Part shown: one piece after another, positions 45,232-56,290 of the stretch | Numbering within the stretch: the stretch's first letter is position 1 | Layout of the letters: each line of letters opens with the position of its first letter | DNA from: Sweltsa coloradensis | Taxonomy: Eukaryota > Arthropoda > Insecta > Plecoptera > Chloroperlidae | Length of the DNA stretch: 64,000 nucleotides | Direction: 5' to 3' | NCBI GenBank assembly: GCA_024449915.1 | Contig: JAMZAV010001298.1 | Location: 62,001-126,000, forward strand | The notes under the pieces: generated by a model | Told to the model about the DNA's origin: nothing | Database searches by the model: none | Seen by the model: only the letters and a program-made list of their open reading frames with translations | Position numbers and translations under genes: made by a program

Positions 45232-46012
45232 CTAGGAAAACGCTTAAGTCCCGCCGCGTTGTTGGATGAGCGTAATTGGTGCATTGAGCTGCCATGTGTT
45301 ATGCGGATTTTCTGTTGATCTGTGAAAAAATCATTACTAAGTTGAATTTTTTTTAAATTAAATTAAATTAAATAAAAAGTTAACTTTAATTTTTTAATTT
45401 TTTAAAATGAATTGTAATTGTTAAAAAAATAAAAAAAATCGTAAAATTGCGATTTTTATAAGAAATAATTTCTCGATTGCGCTCAAATTTAACACTTATC
45501 TATTATTCATACAATAAGGGTTCTGTGAAAAAATCATTACAATAGGATAAAGCATGTAGGTGTTATAAGTCAAAGAATTGTTTTAAAAAAGAAAACACTC
45601 GTAAAATTTCGATTTTCATGAGAAATATTTTTTCGATTACGCTTAAATTTTACACGAATATCTTAATTCATAAAATTAAGGTTCTGTGAAAAAAATCATT
45701 ATAATCGGATAAAGCATGTAGGAGTTATAAGTCGAAGAATTTTTTTAAAATTCGAAAAAAATAGTAAAATTGCGTTTTTTATGAGAAAAAAATTTCCGAT
45801 TGCGCTCAAAAACGTGGCCGTTCTAAGTTCAGAGATTTCGAAGGCCTCCATAAAATTTCATCACAATCGGAGTATCGGTTTAGCCGGAATCGTGTTAACA
45901 GACACACAAAAATACAAAAAAAAAGAAAGAAAGAAAAAAAAAAAAAACATTCCGGATTTTTTTCTCCAGTGTAGTGAAATGGAATCATCGCTTCGCTCGC
46001 TTGGCTCATCCA
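45232..46012 (-). mobile_element. Helentron/DINE-1-like nonautonomous element, copy f (full length)
   Basis: Reverse-strand twin of copy e: 3' CCTAG|T at 45232, 5' T|TGGATGAGCC at 46012. It has the same internal repeats and (AATTA)n stretch. With copy e it forms two inverted arms of about 780 bp around a 565-bp centre. Confidence 0.85.
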
Positions 46013-46321
46013 ATAAGTATGAAAAATATTATTTTACAGAATATATAATATCTGACTGCAGATGTCCCAAAATTTGTCATTTCTTTATGATTTTGTAAGT
46101 GTAAGTGACAACACATAAGGTTGTATGTAAATAATTTTGTATGTGAAAATTAACACGAGCATGTGATTTTTAATGACATGTAGTAGATCGAATCATACAT
46201 ATTTTATTAAACGTTTTTATTATTTTTCGTAATATTTTACCATTGTAGAAAAGGACCCAGTTTATTGTTTAACACGTGCCACTATGAATGTTCGTTTTTA
46301 TTTTCATCCAATTAGTGATAA
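46013..46321. other. Noncoding, nothing recognised
   Basis: AT-rich spacer between two Helentron-like copies. Confidence 0.5.
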
Positions 46322-46592
46322 CTAGGAAAACGCTTAAGTCCCGCCGCGTTGTTGGATGAGCGTATATGGTGCATTGAGCTGCCATGTGTTACGCGGATTT
46401 TCTGTTGTTCTGTGAAAAAATCATTACTTAGTCGAAGATTTTTTTAAATTAAATAAAATTAAATAAAAAATTAACTGAATTTTTATAATTAAATTAAATT
46501 AAATAAAAAATTTACTTAATTTTTTTAATTAATCGTAATTTTAAAAAAGAAAAAAACCCGTAAAATTGCAATTTTCATAAGAAATAATTATT

Positions 46593-46913
46593 TGTGGAGC
46601 AGTTGAGTGGATACGCGGGTTTTCTTTTACACATAAAGGAATTCAAGACTTGTTCAAGAATACTGTTAGATTTAATTATAAACAAGAAAACCATCTTTGC
46701 GACAAAAGTTGTGATACAATTACGTTACGTTTTACAAACGTTGTAGGGAGAGAGAATGGAACTGTTTCTAGGCGAGCAAAAAGAAGCGCTGCCTTTCCCT
46801 CTAGCGGGTAACAAAGGGAAAATTGCGTGAAGCGCCTATTCTAGTGTAGGCCTCCTGGCCGGCAGAATGCTGGGCCGTCTCTTATCGTATCCGTGAGAGC
46901 GCCAATTTCAACA
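46593..46913 (-). repeat. Copia 3' LTR
   Basis: TGTGGAGCAG...TTTCAACA on the forward strand. Downstream of the RNase H region in the element's own orientation. It differs from the 5' LTR at about twenty positions by eye, mostly indels. Confidence 0.95.
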
Positions 46914-46925
46914 CTTCCCCTCGAG
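46914..46925 (-). other. Polypurine tract of the Copia element
   Basis: Reverse-strand GAGGGGAAG lies directly next to the 3' LTR, the position from which plus-strand DNA synthesis starts. Confidence 0.8.
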
Positions 46926-47455
46926 ATGAGAACGGAGATTCTGCAGTCCCAGCATCCGAAGGCATTTCGCGTGTTCGGTCCAGGCAGTCCCTTTTTTAGT
47001 ACGTCAGCTGCCATGTCCTCGGGCGACCTGTACTCGACCTTCACAAGTCCATTTTCCAACACTTCTCTGATGAAGTGGTGGCGACACATCTATGTGCTTC
47101 GTTCTTCGATGGGAAATGGGGTTTCTGATAACTTTCGAGCCCATTGTTGTCGCTGAATATTTTTACTTCGGCTAATTTCTCAAAACCGAGTTCTACGAGG
47201 AATCGCTGAAGGGGATATGGCTTCCTTAGCGGCTTCGGTGAGAGCCATATACTCAGCCTCAGTCGACGATAGGGCCACTGTTCTCTGCTTTCTTGATTCC
47301 AGGAAATCGGACAACCGCTCAGGATGAAAGCATACCCTTTTATAGGATTTCCTGTCGTTCGAAACAGTTCCCCCAATCTGCGTCCCCGAAACCAAACCCA
47401 AAACTTCCAGCTGATTTTCTCGAATCGTAGACCAATATCCGCCTTTTCCCTTCAA
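46926..47455 (-). pseudogene. Copia pol: RNase H domain, frameshifted
   Basis: The frame starting at 47455 carries 'ALSSTEAEYMALTEAAKEA' near 47240-47270, the hallmark of Copia RNase H, which removes the RNA strand after reverse transcription. The next pieces shift frame near 47200 and again near 47090. The last piece, down to 46930, has 'VKVEYRSPEDMAADVLKKGL', the usual C-terminal motif before the stop. The catalytic Glu of STEAEY is present. The domain cannot be read in one frame as given. Confidence 0.9.
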
Positions 47456-47499
47456 GTACCGCAGAACCCGTTTCGCCGCGATCCAGTGAGTTCTGTCGT

Positions 47500-48832
47500 A
47501 GCAGGAATTGTATTAGCTTAGATAGCTGACCGCGTGGGCTATGTCAGGTCTAGAGCAAACAGCCAAATCCATCAGTGCCCCTATTAGTTCTGTACGGCAG
47601 TTCTCTTCCCCTGGTTGGGAACTTCTCTTGGGTTCCCTCTTCAGCTTCGTGCCAGGGTCCAAACGGCGTAGATAGGGGGCTTCGACTCCGACATTCCGTA
47701 ACGTTCTGGGATGTCGTTTACATATCCTCGCTGGTTCATGGATATTCCTTTAACGTCTCTGACGAATTCTATTCCAAGGGACATTTATTTCACTTCTCAA
47801 GATTTTTGACTTCGAATACCTTCGACGATGATCAAAAACTTCGGCAATGACTTCTCGTTTCGGGATGCGACTAACATGTCATCCACGTATACCATGACGA
47901 TCAGGATGTTTTCTCCTTGCCCGGAGAAAAATTTTGCAAGGGTCGGCAGCAGATTGTTTCAATCCAAATTTCGTTAGTTGTTCGCTCAATGCCGCATGCC
48001 AGCGACGCCCGGCCTGACGCAGACCGTAAAGCGCCTTATTTAAGAGACATACCTTTTACCATCCCTTAGTTCGTGGAGCATTTCCGAAAGCTTTCTTTCC
48101 ATTTTTCGCTGTTCTTCGATTCCGGTGAATTTTTCCTCTAGTGTTTCTTCAGTGAGCTTGGGCACCTCCATGTATATTTCTCTTGAGCACCCCATTCAGG
48201 TACGCGGTCGTGACGTCAAACTGATTTACCTTCATCCCATGATGTGCAGCTAGAGCCATCATCATACTTACGGAACTGATACGCGCCACCGGCGCAAAAG
48301 TCTCGTCGAAATCCAAAACTGGACGCTGTGCGAAGCCCCTAGCGACTATCCTAGCTTTTCTTCGGTCGATTTTCCCCAAATCCTGATCGTATTTGTTTCT
48401 CAGGACTACTCGACTGCCAATTACCTTGCGATCCGAGGACGTTCCACCAGCTTCCACGTATCTTTCTTGATAATCGATTTCAGCTGGGATGCTACGGCTG
48501 ACGCCACTCGTCCTGTTCGGACCATCTATCGCCTCTTGGAATGGAACTTCGGCTACACCGGCAAATTCCAAACCCTTCTTCCCGCGTAACAGGCCGGTTG
48601 GTAGATCTTCTTGGGTCTTCCCCTGAGACCGGTCATGAGTCTTCCGGGTCGGCCCACGGCCTCTTCTTGGCTCATTCTCGGGCCGCGTCTCTTCCGGCGC
48701 GTTTTCTTCATTCGACTCGTTCTCTTTGATCGGAAACTCAACGACCTTCCGAACTGGGGAGTTGGTTTCCTCCGGCATAAAATCCTCGTACACTTTGTCG
48801 GATGGGAATGTTACTGACTTAGTAAATTCCAC
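47500..48832 (-). pseudogene. Copia pol: reverse transcriptase domain, frameshifted
   Basis: The long frame at 48832-48149 first covers the acidic, low-complexity linker after integrase. It then has 'ARIVARGFAQRP', 'DFDETFAPVARI' and 'VNQFDVTTAYLNG' near 48214, which holds the first catalytic Asp. It ends after the frame breaks at about 48150. The YVDD catalytic pair is readable in a different frame at 47878-47889. Sequence around 47990-48040 encodes 'LRQAGRRW', another conserved Copia position. All catalytic positions are present but split between frames. Confidence 0.88.
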
Positions 48833-48849
48833 GTCTCGCTTTTATGTCG

Positions 48850-49568
48850 ATTTTTCTATCTTCCGGTACCCATACTCTGTATGCTTTCGACTCCTTCGAA
48901 AACCGACAAATACCCCTTTCTTCGAGCGTGGCTCAAACTTGCTCCGAGCTGGTTTCCCGGATCAAAGTGAAGACTTCGCAGCCGAATTCACGTAAGTTAC
49001 TCACGTCGGTGCTTCTCCAGTCCACTTCTCGAAAGGAGTTTTGCCACTTATGCTTCTAAAAGGACACCTGTTTCTGATGTAATTTGCCGTGTTTATTGCT
49101 TCGCCCCAAACGACGTGACAGTCCGGATTGTATAGTAGGCACCTCGCCATTTCCACGAGCGTACGGTTTTTCCTTTCCGCGACTCCGTTCTGTTCCGGTG
49201 TGTGCGTAACCGTTAACCTACGTCCGATGCCATTGTCTTTAAGTTTGTCCCTTTAAAAGCGATACTTCGGTATTCTGTGCCATTGTCCGATTGAAGGGTA
49301 CATTATTTTTTTTACTAGTATGTGTCTCGACGAAAGCTTTGAATTCCTTGGGAAAGCAAACCAGAGCCTCACTTTTCTGCTTGAGCATTTTCACTTCACC
49401 CAGCGAGAGCGATCGTCGATGAACGTGATAAAATATCTTGCCTTTCCGTTCGATTCAAAGCGCATCGGACCACAAAATATCGGAGTAAATTATTTCCAGC
49501 AATTCCCTGTTTCTCTCCGAATTTTTTGGGGAAAAAGGGCTCTGGTCATTTTTCCACGGATGCACGTT
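48850..49568 (-). pseudogene. Copia pol: integrase core and C-terminal part, broken
   Basis: No frame is long, but conserved pieces are readable. 'THTPEQNGVAERKNRTLVEM', with the last catalytic Glu of the D,D-35-E triad, is near 49145-49200. 'CPFRSISGKTPFEKWTGEAP' is near 49000-49060. Several one-base frame changes separate them. The integrase inserts the cDNA, and the 5-bp TTATT duplication is its footprint. Confidence 0.8.
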
Positions 49569-50252
49569 TCACAATCGAACGTCCTCTCGGGTTTGATTAC
49601 ATCGATACCCAGCACGGTTCCGTTGGCGTTCGCCTTCCAGGAGATCTTTGACGTTAAGATGTCCCATTCTGCGATGCCAACTCTCCACAGTAGCGCGTTT
49701 TGATTCGGTAGTTATGTTACATTGCTGCTCACTCTCTTGCACGCAGTAGAGCCCGTTCACTCGATCAGCTGACAATACTGTCCTACCCCTTCCATCATTT
49801 ATCATGGCCGATTCCTTTCCAAATGTTACTTTGAATCCCCAGTCCCGTGATTTTTTTCCGACTGACAGCAAGTTCATTCGTAAGTCAGGAACGTGCAGCG
49901 TGTCTTTCAGACTTACATTCTTCTGTTGGTCGTTGACTTCAGCTGTGATCGCCACGATTTTCCCTTGGCCGTAGTCTCCGTCGATGTGTTGCTGGCGAGA
50001 TTAATTTTCCGGGTCTATTTTCAGCAATTTTAACGAACCTGTCCCTGTCATTGCATAGGTGCGACGTTGGGAGCCACTATCTAAGCACCATTTCTCACCA
50101 CGATTCGCGGTCGTTGATCTCAATGCTTCCTCGCATAAATTTTCCGAAGAAACGTACAAGCTTAAATTCTCAGCTTTCTTTGCGATTTCGGCATGTTTCT
50201 TTTCATTTACACATTCCTTGGCTTTTTGACCTACCTGATACATCGGTGACAT
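49569..50252 (-). pseudogene. Copia pol: protease and integrase zinc-finger region
   Basis: The frame 50252-50001 contains 'WCLDSGSQRRTYAMTG' near 50080, the aspartic-protease active site (DSG). A frame break near 50000 leads to 49955-49569. This has 'LHVPDLRMNLLSVGK', typical of the protease C-terminal half, and 'WHRRMGHLNVKDL' near 49650-49685, the start of the HHCC zinc finger of integrase. The order matches Copia. Confidence 0.9.
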
Positions 50253-50978
50253 TTTTATTTAAATGGGTTTGTTGGATTTCTGTCGTTTTTACCACCTTTA
50301 TTTTTGTTGGAGCTACCGTACCGTTTCACATTTCGTTAGGAAGAACATCGCGTTATTGTCCGAGATACGTGTGTCATTTTTCCGCGCATCATTTTCTTCC
50401 ACGATTTTTACGCGCAATACTTCCGGTGTTGGTAACTCCCTCCCGAGATTCTATCGCACACCGAAAATTCTCGAAACTAGGCGGCAAGCTATACAGGAGC
50501 AAATTTTGGTCAATAAATCCGGATTAATGTTTATTTCCATCTCATTCAGTTTTGTCTATCGTATCGAAGAACTTCCGAAGATGGGTTTGCCCCACGTCTT
50601 CACTATCATCCATACGATGCAAGGTTAATTGTTTCAAAAGTGTTTGGCTTGCGAGCAGGCCCTCTTGATTGGTATATCGACTGCAGTTTAACCCCCAAAC
50701 TTCGTTCGATGTTACACATCCTTTTATTTGTTTTAGCTCTGAAGGGCTAATTGACAAGATAAGGTCCGACTTAGCTTCCTATCTTTATTTTCCCACTCCT
50801 TCAAAGCTATAACCATTTTCCGCGGCGGCCGTCTCCAGTTTATTTGTAGGTTTTTGTCTTCCCACTCACGGTCGCCCAAGCATCGTTTTAACCCAAAAAG
50901 CTTCATCCCGTATTTCCACGTATCGTAATTATCCTTTTCTAGTAGTTCAATTCTGGCCGAGCTAGATGACGCCATCAT
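50240..50978 (-). pseudogene. Copia gag, frameshifted
   Basis: The start codon I prefer is at 50978 (MMASSSSARIELLEKDNYDT); it lies 137 bp after the 5' LTR and the 'LEKDNYDTWKYGMK' motif is the usual Copia gag opening. A second piece is at 50757-50542 ('LASQTLLKQLTLHRMDDSED'). At 50240-50251 a CHRC pair is followed, after a frame shift, by 'GQKAKEC', the remains of a CCHC zinc knuckle in which His reads as Gln. Gag packages the RNA into particles. Confidence 0.85.
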
Positions 50979-51100
50979 ATTCCGTCGGTTTCCCGAACCT
51001 TCGCGACGCGTAGGCTAGGCCTAGGCCTAAAATCTGAATACGTGATTTCCCCAAGCACTTACTTTTGTTTATCAATTAACCCAACGTTTATTCCGTTAAT

Positions 51101-51115
51101 CTGGGCCCCATAACC
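51101..51115 (-). other. Copia primer-binding site, initiator-Met tRNA type
   Basis: The forward strand reads CTGGGCCCCATAACC next to the 5' LTR. The anticodon-arm sequence of animal initiator-Met tRNA is CTGGGCCCATAACC, so the match is complete apart from one extra C. Drosophila copia uses the same internal site, primed by a half-tRNA. Confidence 0.85.
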
Positions 51116-51434
51116 TGTGGAGCAGGTTGAGTGGATACGCAGGGTTACTTCACACATAAAGGAATTCAAAACTTGTTCAAGAATACTCGTTAGATTTAAT
51201 TATTAGCAAAACAACCATCTTTGCAAGCAAGTGTGATTACAATTACGTTACGTTTTACAAACGTTGTAGGAGAGAGAATGGAACTGTTTCTAGGCGAGCA
51301 AAAAAAGAAGCGCTGCCTGCCCTCTAGCGGGTAACAAGGGAAAATGCGTGAAGCGCCTATTCTAGTGTAGGCCTCCTGGCCGGCAGAATGCGTGACCGTC
51401 TCTTATCGTATCCGTGAGAGCGCCAATTTCAACA
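51116..51434 (-). repeat. Copia 5' LTR
   Basis: Same termini as the 3' LTR, upstream of gag in the element's orientation. It should carry the promoter; I could not pick out a convincing TATA box. Confidence 0.95.
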
Positions 51435-51965
51435 TTATTCGATTGCGCTCAAATTTAACACGAATATATTAATTCATGAAATTAAGATTCTGTGAAAAAA
51501 TCATTACAATAGGATAAAGCATGTAGGTGTTATAAGTCAAAGAATTGTTTTAAAAAAGAAAAAACCCGTAAAATTTCGATTTTCATGAGAAATAATTTTT
51601 CGATTACGCTCAAATTTCACACGAATATCTTAATCTATAAAATTAAGGTTCTGTGAAAAAATCATTACAATCGGACAAAGCATGTAGGTGTTATAAGTCC
51701 AAGAAATTTCCAAAAAATCGAAAAAAATCGTAAATTGCGATTTTCATGAGAAATAATTTTTCGATTGTACTAAAAATCGTGGCAGTTCTAAGTTCAGAGA
51801 TTTCGAAGGTCTCCATAAAATTTCATCGCAATCGGAGTATCGGTTTAGCCGGAATCGTGCTAACAAACAGACAAAAATACAAAAATACAAAAAAAAAAAA
51901 CATTCTGGATTTTTTTCTCCAGTGTAGTAGAATGGAATCTTCGCTTCGCTCGCTACGCTCATCCA

Positions 51966-52367
51966 ATGACTACGAACGTTATAATAAAAATACGCTAATC
52001 TTGATTCAAGATTTAAGATGTTTATTGCTATAGAAAATTATATAAATGTATAAATTTTATTAGGCCAACACCTACAACTACAAAATAACAAATTCACATA
52101 TTACTCAGTTTAAAGAGTTTAAACAGTTTAAACTACACATCAACAAAAATAAAGAGTTCAGTCAAAAAATAATTAATAATTTTACATTTTTTTCTCTTAC
52201 TCATCCAAATAATCAAAGTAGAGAATAATATGTTTTGTTTAGCAAGCTAGTTTTGATTGTTACTTTATATTTGTCAATTTTCAGTGATATCTTTTGCGTC
52301 ATTCGGAAGTTAATTAAATAGTTTGGCTTTGAAATATTTAAAATTTATTTGAGATAGTTTGCTTTAA
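51966..52367. other. Noncoding, nothing recognised
   Basis: Strongly AT-rich, no open frame. Confidence 0.45.
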
Positions 52368-53010
52368 AGGGACTAAAAACCCCAAAAATTATTTTTTACC
52401 ACGTGATCTATAGCACAATACTACACTTAAATGACCGTTTAAAAAATTATATCTTGTAACTGTGATTTAACACGATTTTTTTAATTTTTTTGATCTAGAA
52501 TTTGTCGAAAATTGGTGATTTGGAAAATATCCTAAATCGGGTTTAACCTGCTTCTTTTTTGGTCCACATAGATACTAGAGCAAAGTACCAATCTAAAATG
52601 ACCATTTTTTACATCCTGTCTTGAAACTGTGCCCAAATATACCCTCAAACACGCAAAAATATGCATTCCAAAATCACACCCCATCTTGGTAATCGGCATA
52701 TTTTGACCGAACTACTTGCCCAAATTACAAAACAAAATATAGAGAATTTACAGAAAAGGCTGTCGAGTACGTCAAAAATGGCCAATATTTTTTTGGATCA
52801 AAATCCTCCAAGGTCACGGGGCATAGAGATCGTCCCCATGTTATTTCTTTTGGGAGATTTTTGCCGATGGGACCTAGCTCGAAAAATGTCATGTTTGACA
52901 ATTTTTTGGGAAGTCATGGTGGCCCCAATAATTTTTCTGTTAATTGCTAAATTCATTATTAGTTAGCCCGAATGAAATATATTTTTTGAGTTTTGCGGTT
53001 AAATACCCCT
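52368..53010. mobile_element. TTAA-flanked element, possible piggyBac-type MITE, 643 bp
   Basis: TTAA is present at 52364-52367 and 53011-53014. Ends are AGGGACTAAAAACCCC and the complement of AGGGGTATTTAACC, an imperfect inverted match. The interior contains 'tcggcatattttgaccgaac' and an open frame at 52661-52966 (101 codons) without a transposase motif. The short, imperfect ends make this less certain than the element at 23507. Confidence 0.5.
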
Positions 53011-53739
53011 TTAATGGTGTTTAAGGTGAATGTTGTTAATTTGTCTTGTTTCATATGAATGTATTTATTTGTTTTTCATTAAATAATGAATGTTTTGTTT
53101 GACAATTAATACTGATTGATAAATGTATATAATGTACAGGTGACCATCCATCCATGACATTCCATGAATTTATAACTTTCTAAATTCATATTGTGTTCAC
53201 AAACTTTTACTCAAGTATTTCTCAAAAGAGATATGAATTTTAGAGTTCAATATTTGTAATTTCTAAATTGTATTTCAAATCGTAAATCTTTTCGTTATAA
53301 TGCCTGGTGTATGATACCACATCACTTTACCATGTCTTACCCTTTTTGTAATATGGGTGAGATGGTGGTTAGAGTTCGGAATGATCAAGGAATGTTCCCT
53401 TTCATCCCTGACAACTCTTTCAAATCCCTCAGTTTTATTGTGGTATAGCATTAACATAAATAGGATAATAGCTCCATAAACATAGCACATTCACATAGGA
53501 GAATATTTACGCCTTGTACAATTTTTGGATTTTTATTTTTAAGAAATTAAAAATTTATGTATTTAAAAAAATAATATACATAAATATGAAAAATTAGTAA
53601 CTTTGTCATTTTGAACAAAAATTACAAAAATTAAAGATGGGAAATTGTGTTAGGGCCAACATATTTAAAATCCAAAACTTTCATCAAAAATCTGAAAAAC
53701 TTAAGACTGTTTGCCAACCTCGGCAATCTTTTTTCCAAT
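53011..53739. other. Noncoding, nothing recognised
   Basis: AT-rich. A 71-codon reverse frame at 53275-53490 has no domain. Confidence 0.4.
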
Positions 53740-54110
53740 GTCCATGTCCATTTAAAAACGCTCGATCGTCAAATCCAGCTAATTTCATACATAGAACGTA
53801 ACGCTTTTTGACCTTTAATTTTCATCCAAAAAAACCTGCAGTTTTGGGTGGCTGTTCACAAAGAATGAGCGCGTGTCTCTATTAAAGCCAATTTTGAAAT
53901 TTCAAATAATTGTCTCTTACACAAAATTGGAAAATTACTACAAATTAACAGTTTGGAGTCATATTTACAGTGAGCAGTATTTGTAAAATATGCCTTGATA
54001 CCAACTATTACAAATTCTTACTTAACATTTTGGTGCAAACCACAACCCGCTTTCAAGTGATCCTGACTATACTTCTGCGTTCTGCGTCAAAGCCTGGTTT
54101 CTCGAAAATT
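53740..54110 (-). repeat. Unclassified interspersed repeat R3, copy 3
   Basis: Reverse orientation of copies 1 and 2: 'gttctgcgtcaaagcctgg', 'ttcaagtgatcctgactata', 'gtgcaaaccacaacccgc' and 'aagaatgagcgcgtgtctc' are complements of the shared landmarks. Confidence 0.72.
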
Positions 54111-55854
54111 TCTTATTGGGTAGGTTTGTTTGAAGAATGAATAAATGATTAAAAAATCAACATTTTTGTCACCTTCATAGATGAAAGGGTTAAGAGGACT
54201 GACCATCCAATCGCCAGGAAGAAGGTGGTGGTAAACATTCAGACAGTATTGGAGGCGGGTGTAGTCTGCAGGCTCCCGAATCTAAGTTTCACGCCTTATG
54301 CATGAGAGCTAACTATTGCCTTGGTAAAGATAATAGATTCGTCGTAAAACATATAGATATCCTATGTATGACATTCTATTTCCTCTAAAAGTTAAAACAA
54401 TTTAAATGACAAACATTACTCAAAGCTTTTAGTTCTAGAAAAAGCAATATTTCTAAACAAAACGAGTAAAAAGGCAAATACAATTCCGTTCGTAATAACA
54501 CAGGAAACGAAGGCGATTTTACATTCAAAGCATTGGGAGCGACAACATCTGGCGCGGTCTGGCGTCGGTGGCCTAAACGATTCTGTCACGGCATGGTTGA
54601 TGCCATAGTCATGTTGACTCGTTCATTCTACGTGGATGCAGTAAGCTAGGCCTTGAGAAGAAATGTTTTAACTGGCGCAATATTCAGAAAAGGTGTCACA
54701 AGATGATTATAAAAAGTTATTGATTTCAAGTATAGGGCGTTCGCGAACCGGAATAAAATCGGTTTGATCAGGAATAATTCGTTAAATCGATTATTTATTA
54801 GGCCTATGCATAAGGCGATTTGACGCGGCGAAATGTCCTACATGGCTAGTATTTGTAGGCATCATTTTTTAAATCAGCTGGAAATGTCATGGCTTGATGT
54901 AGGCCTACTCACGACATGTGACAGTCATGTGAGAGAATTATTTCTCAGGTTTCGTTTGTGCCACTGGTATTTTAATAATGGTTGTCAAAAACATTAATTG
55001 CCGACTAAGGTTACCTGTAATACATTGGCAAATCTTCTAACATTCATCTTGTATTCTGATTTCTGTTCATGGTTATTGATTATTCAATACCAAACAAAGC
55101 ATTCCATATCTCTTGTAGCATTTCACTTAATATTGCTCCTCCCAACACCGTAACCCCATTTGAGAATGTCACTCTAAACTTAATAACTAGCTCTGAGAAA
55201 AAGAAAAGTATTTGCTTTATTGGACAACTTTATCATTAACCTTTTATACTGCGTGGGCCCCTATTTCTTATTAGAGGGGACATTATTATTATTAACAGTC
55301 TTAATTTAAAATTTATTAGCATTTATAAATTAATTATTTTTCAATTCATTAGCAAATACCTATTTGATTGACTTTCCAGAGCCACCCTAGCTCGCGGACT
55401 GCGCGGCGGAAGTGGCCGCAACTAGCCGCATAGACACAGCAATGTTCAGTTGTTTCATGTATTATATTGTTTGTGTGGTTTAACTTTGTATGCAACATTT
55501 ATAGATAGTTGGAATGGTATCAACAGGGGCTTTGGTTGATTCATGTGTTATTCACGACCGTATTCGAGGACAGACTAACCAACTAAAACGCAAATCATTA
55601 TTTCAGTTTAGTGACTGATCAAGGGAATTAAACTTCATAATAGTTTATTCTAATATTTAAACACAAGTCCATATAAAAATTTCATAAAACTTAGAAAAGT
55701 ATTATTTCAACTGCTATACAAGTCTTTTTTATACGATTACTGTTATATAAAACCACAACAGACCAGGCAGAAACATTCCGGGCGGTTTTCATGGCTGTTA
55801 TATCAATACCAAATAACTAACAAAACGTCATTAAACATAATATAATCATAAAAC
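54111..55854. other. Noncoding, nothing recognised
   Basis: No gene or repeat that I can support. A short CpG-rich patch at 55390-55435 ('gcggactgcgcggcggaag'). Confidence 0.4.
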
Positions 55855-56152
55855 ATTTCTCGATAATTGGTTGGTCGGGAAACACTCCCGTAGGTGTAAT
55901 TGTTATTATTTACTACAATTCAGAAATTAAAAAAGTCCGCCCCAACCGGGAATCGAACCACGGATCTCCCGCATTCCAGACAGGCGTCTTGATGACAGTC
56001 TTGATTGTCTAGTGGTTAAGATGCCTGTCTGGAATGCGGGAGATCCGTGGTTCGATTCCTAGTTGAGGCGGACTTTTTTAATTTCTGAATTGTAGTAAAT
56101 AATATCAATTACATCTACGGGAGTGTTTTCCCGACCAACCAAATCGAGAAAT
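55855..56152. repeat. Head-to-head pair of SINE A copies forming a 0.3 kb hairpin
   Basis: The left arm (55855-55994) is a reverse-strand SINE A and the right arm (about 56019-56152) a forward-strand copy; they are nearly complementary. Each has the tRNA-like head ('gatccgtggttcgattcc', 'gcctgtctggaatgcggg') and the body 'tttttaatttctgaattgta', 'tacgggagtgttttcccgac' and 'caaccaaatcgagaaa'. The centre keeps one complete head start, 'tctagtggttaagatgcc'. The left copy lacks this start. Confidence 0.88.
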
Positions 56153-56290
56153 AAACCCTCGCTCATACCTGCGTAAAGGTAATGGCATTATTTAATGTTT
56201 GGTGGTCAGTTCAAAGGCAGCAGATATTCGTTGCAGTACTGTTCCATCCATTCAGATGTATAATGCATCTACATTTCAGTGCTTAAAATG

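Larger units (their letters stand above)
46593..51434 (-). mobile_element. Copia-superfamily LTR retrotransposon, 4.84 kb, frame-damaged
   Basis: Two LTRs of 321 and 319 bp begin TG and end CA on each strand and are flanked by TTATT at 46588-46592 and 51435-51439. In transcription order (reverse strand) there is a primer site, gag, protease, integrase, reverse transcriptase, RNase H and a polypurine tract. Integrase before reverse transcriptase is the Copia (Ty1) order. Coding frames are interrupted many times by single-base changes. LTR differences are mainly indels in short runs, so some breaks may be sequencing errors rather than decay. Confidence 0.95.
46322..51965 (-). mobile_element. 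Helentron/DINE-1-like element, copy g, split by a Copia insertion
   Basis: The 3' part is at 46322-46592 and the 5' part at 51440-51965; removing the Copia element and one TTATT joins 'agaaataattatt' to 'cgattgcgctcaaattt', which is exactly the family's internal sequence. The 3' end is CCTAG|T at 46322 and the 5' end T|TGGATGAGCGTAGCGAGCG at 51965. Confidence 0.9.
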
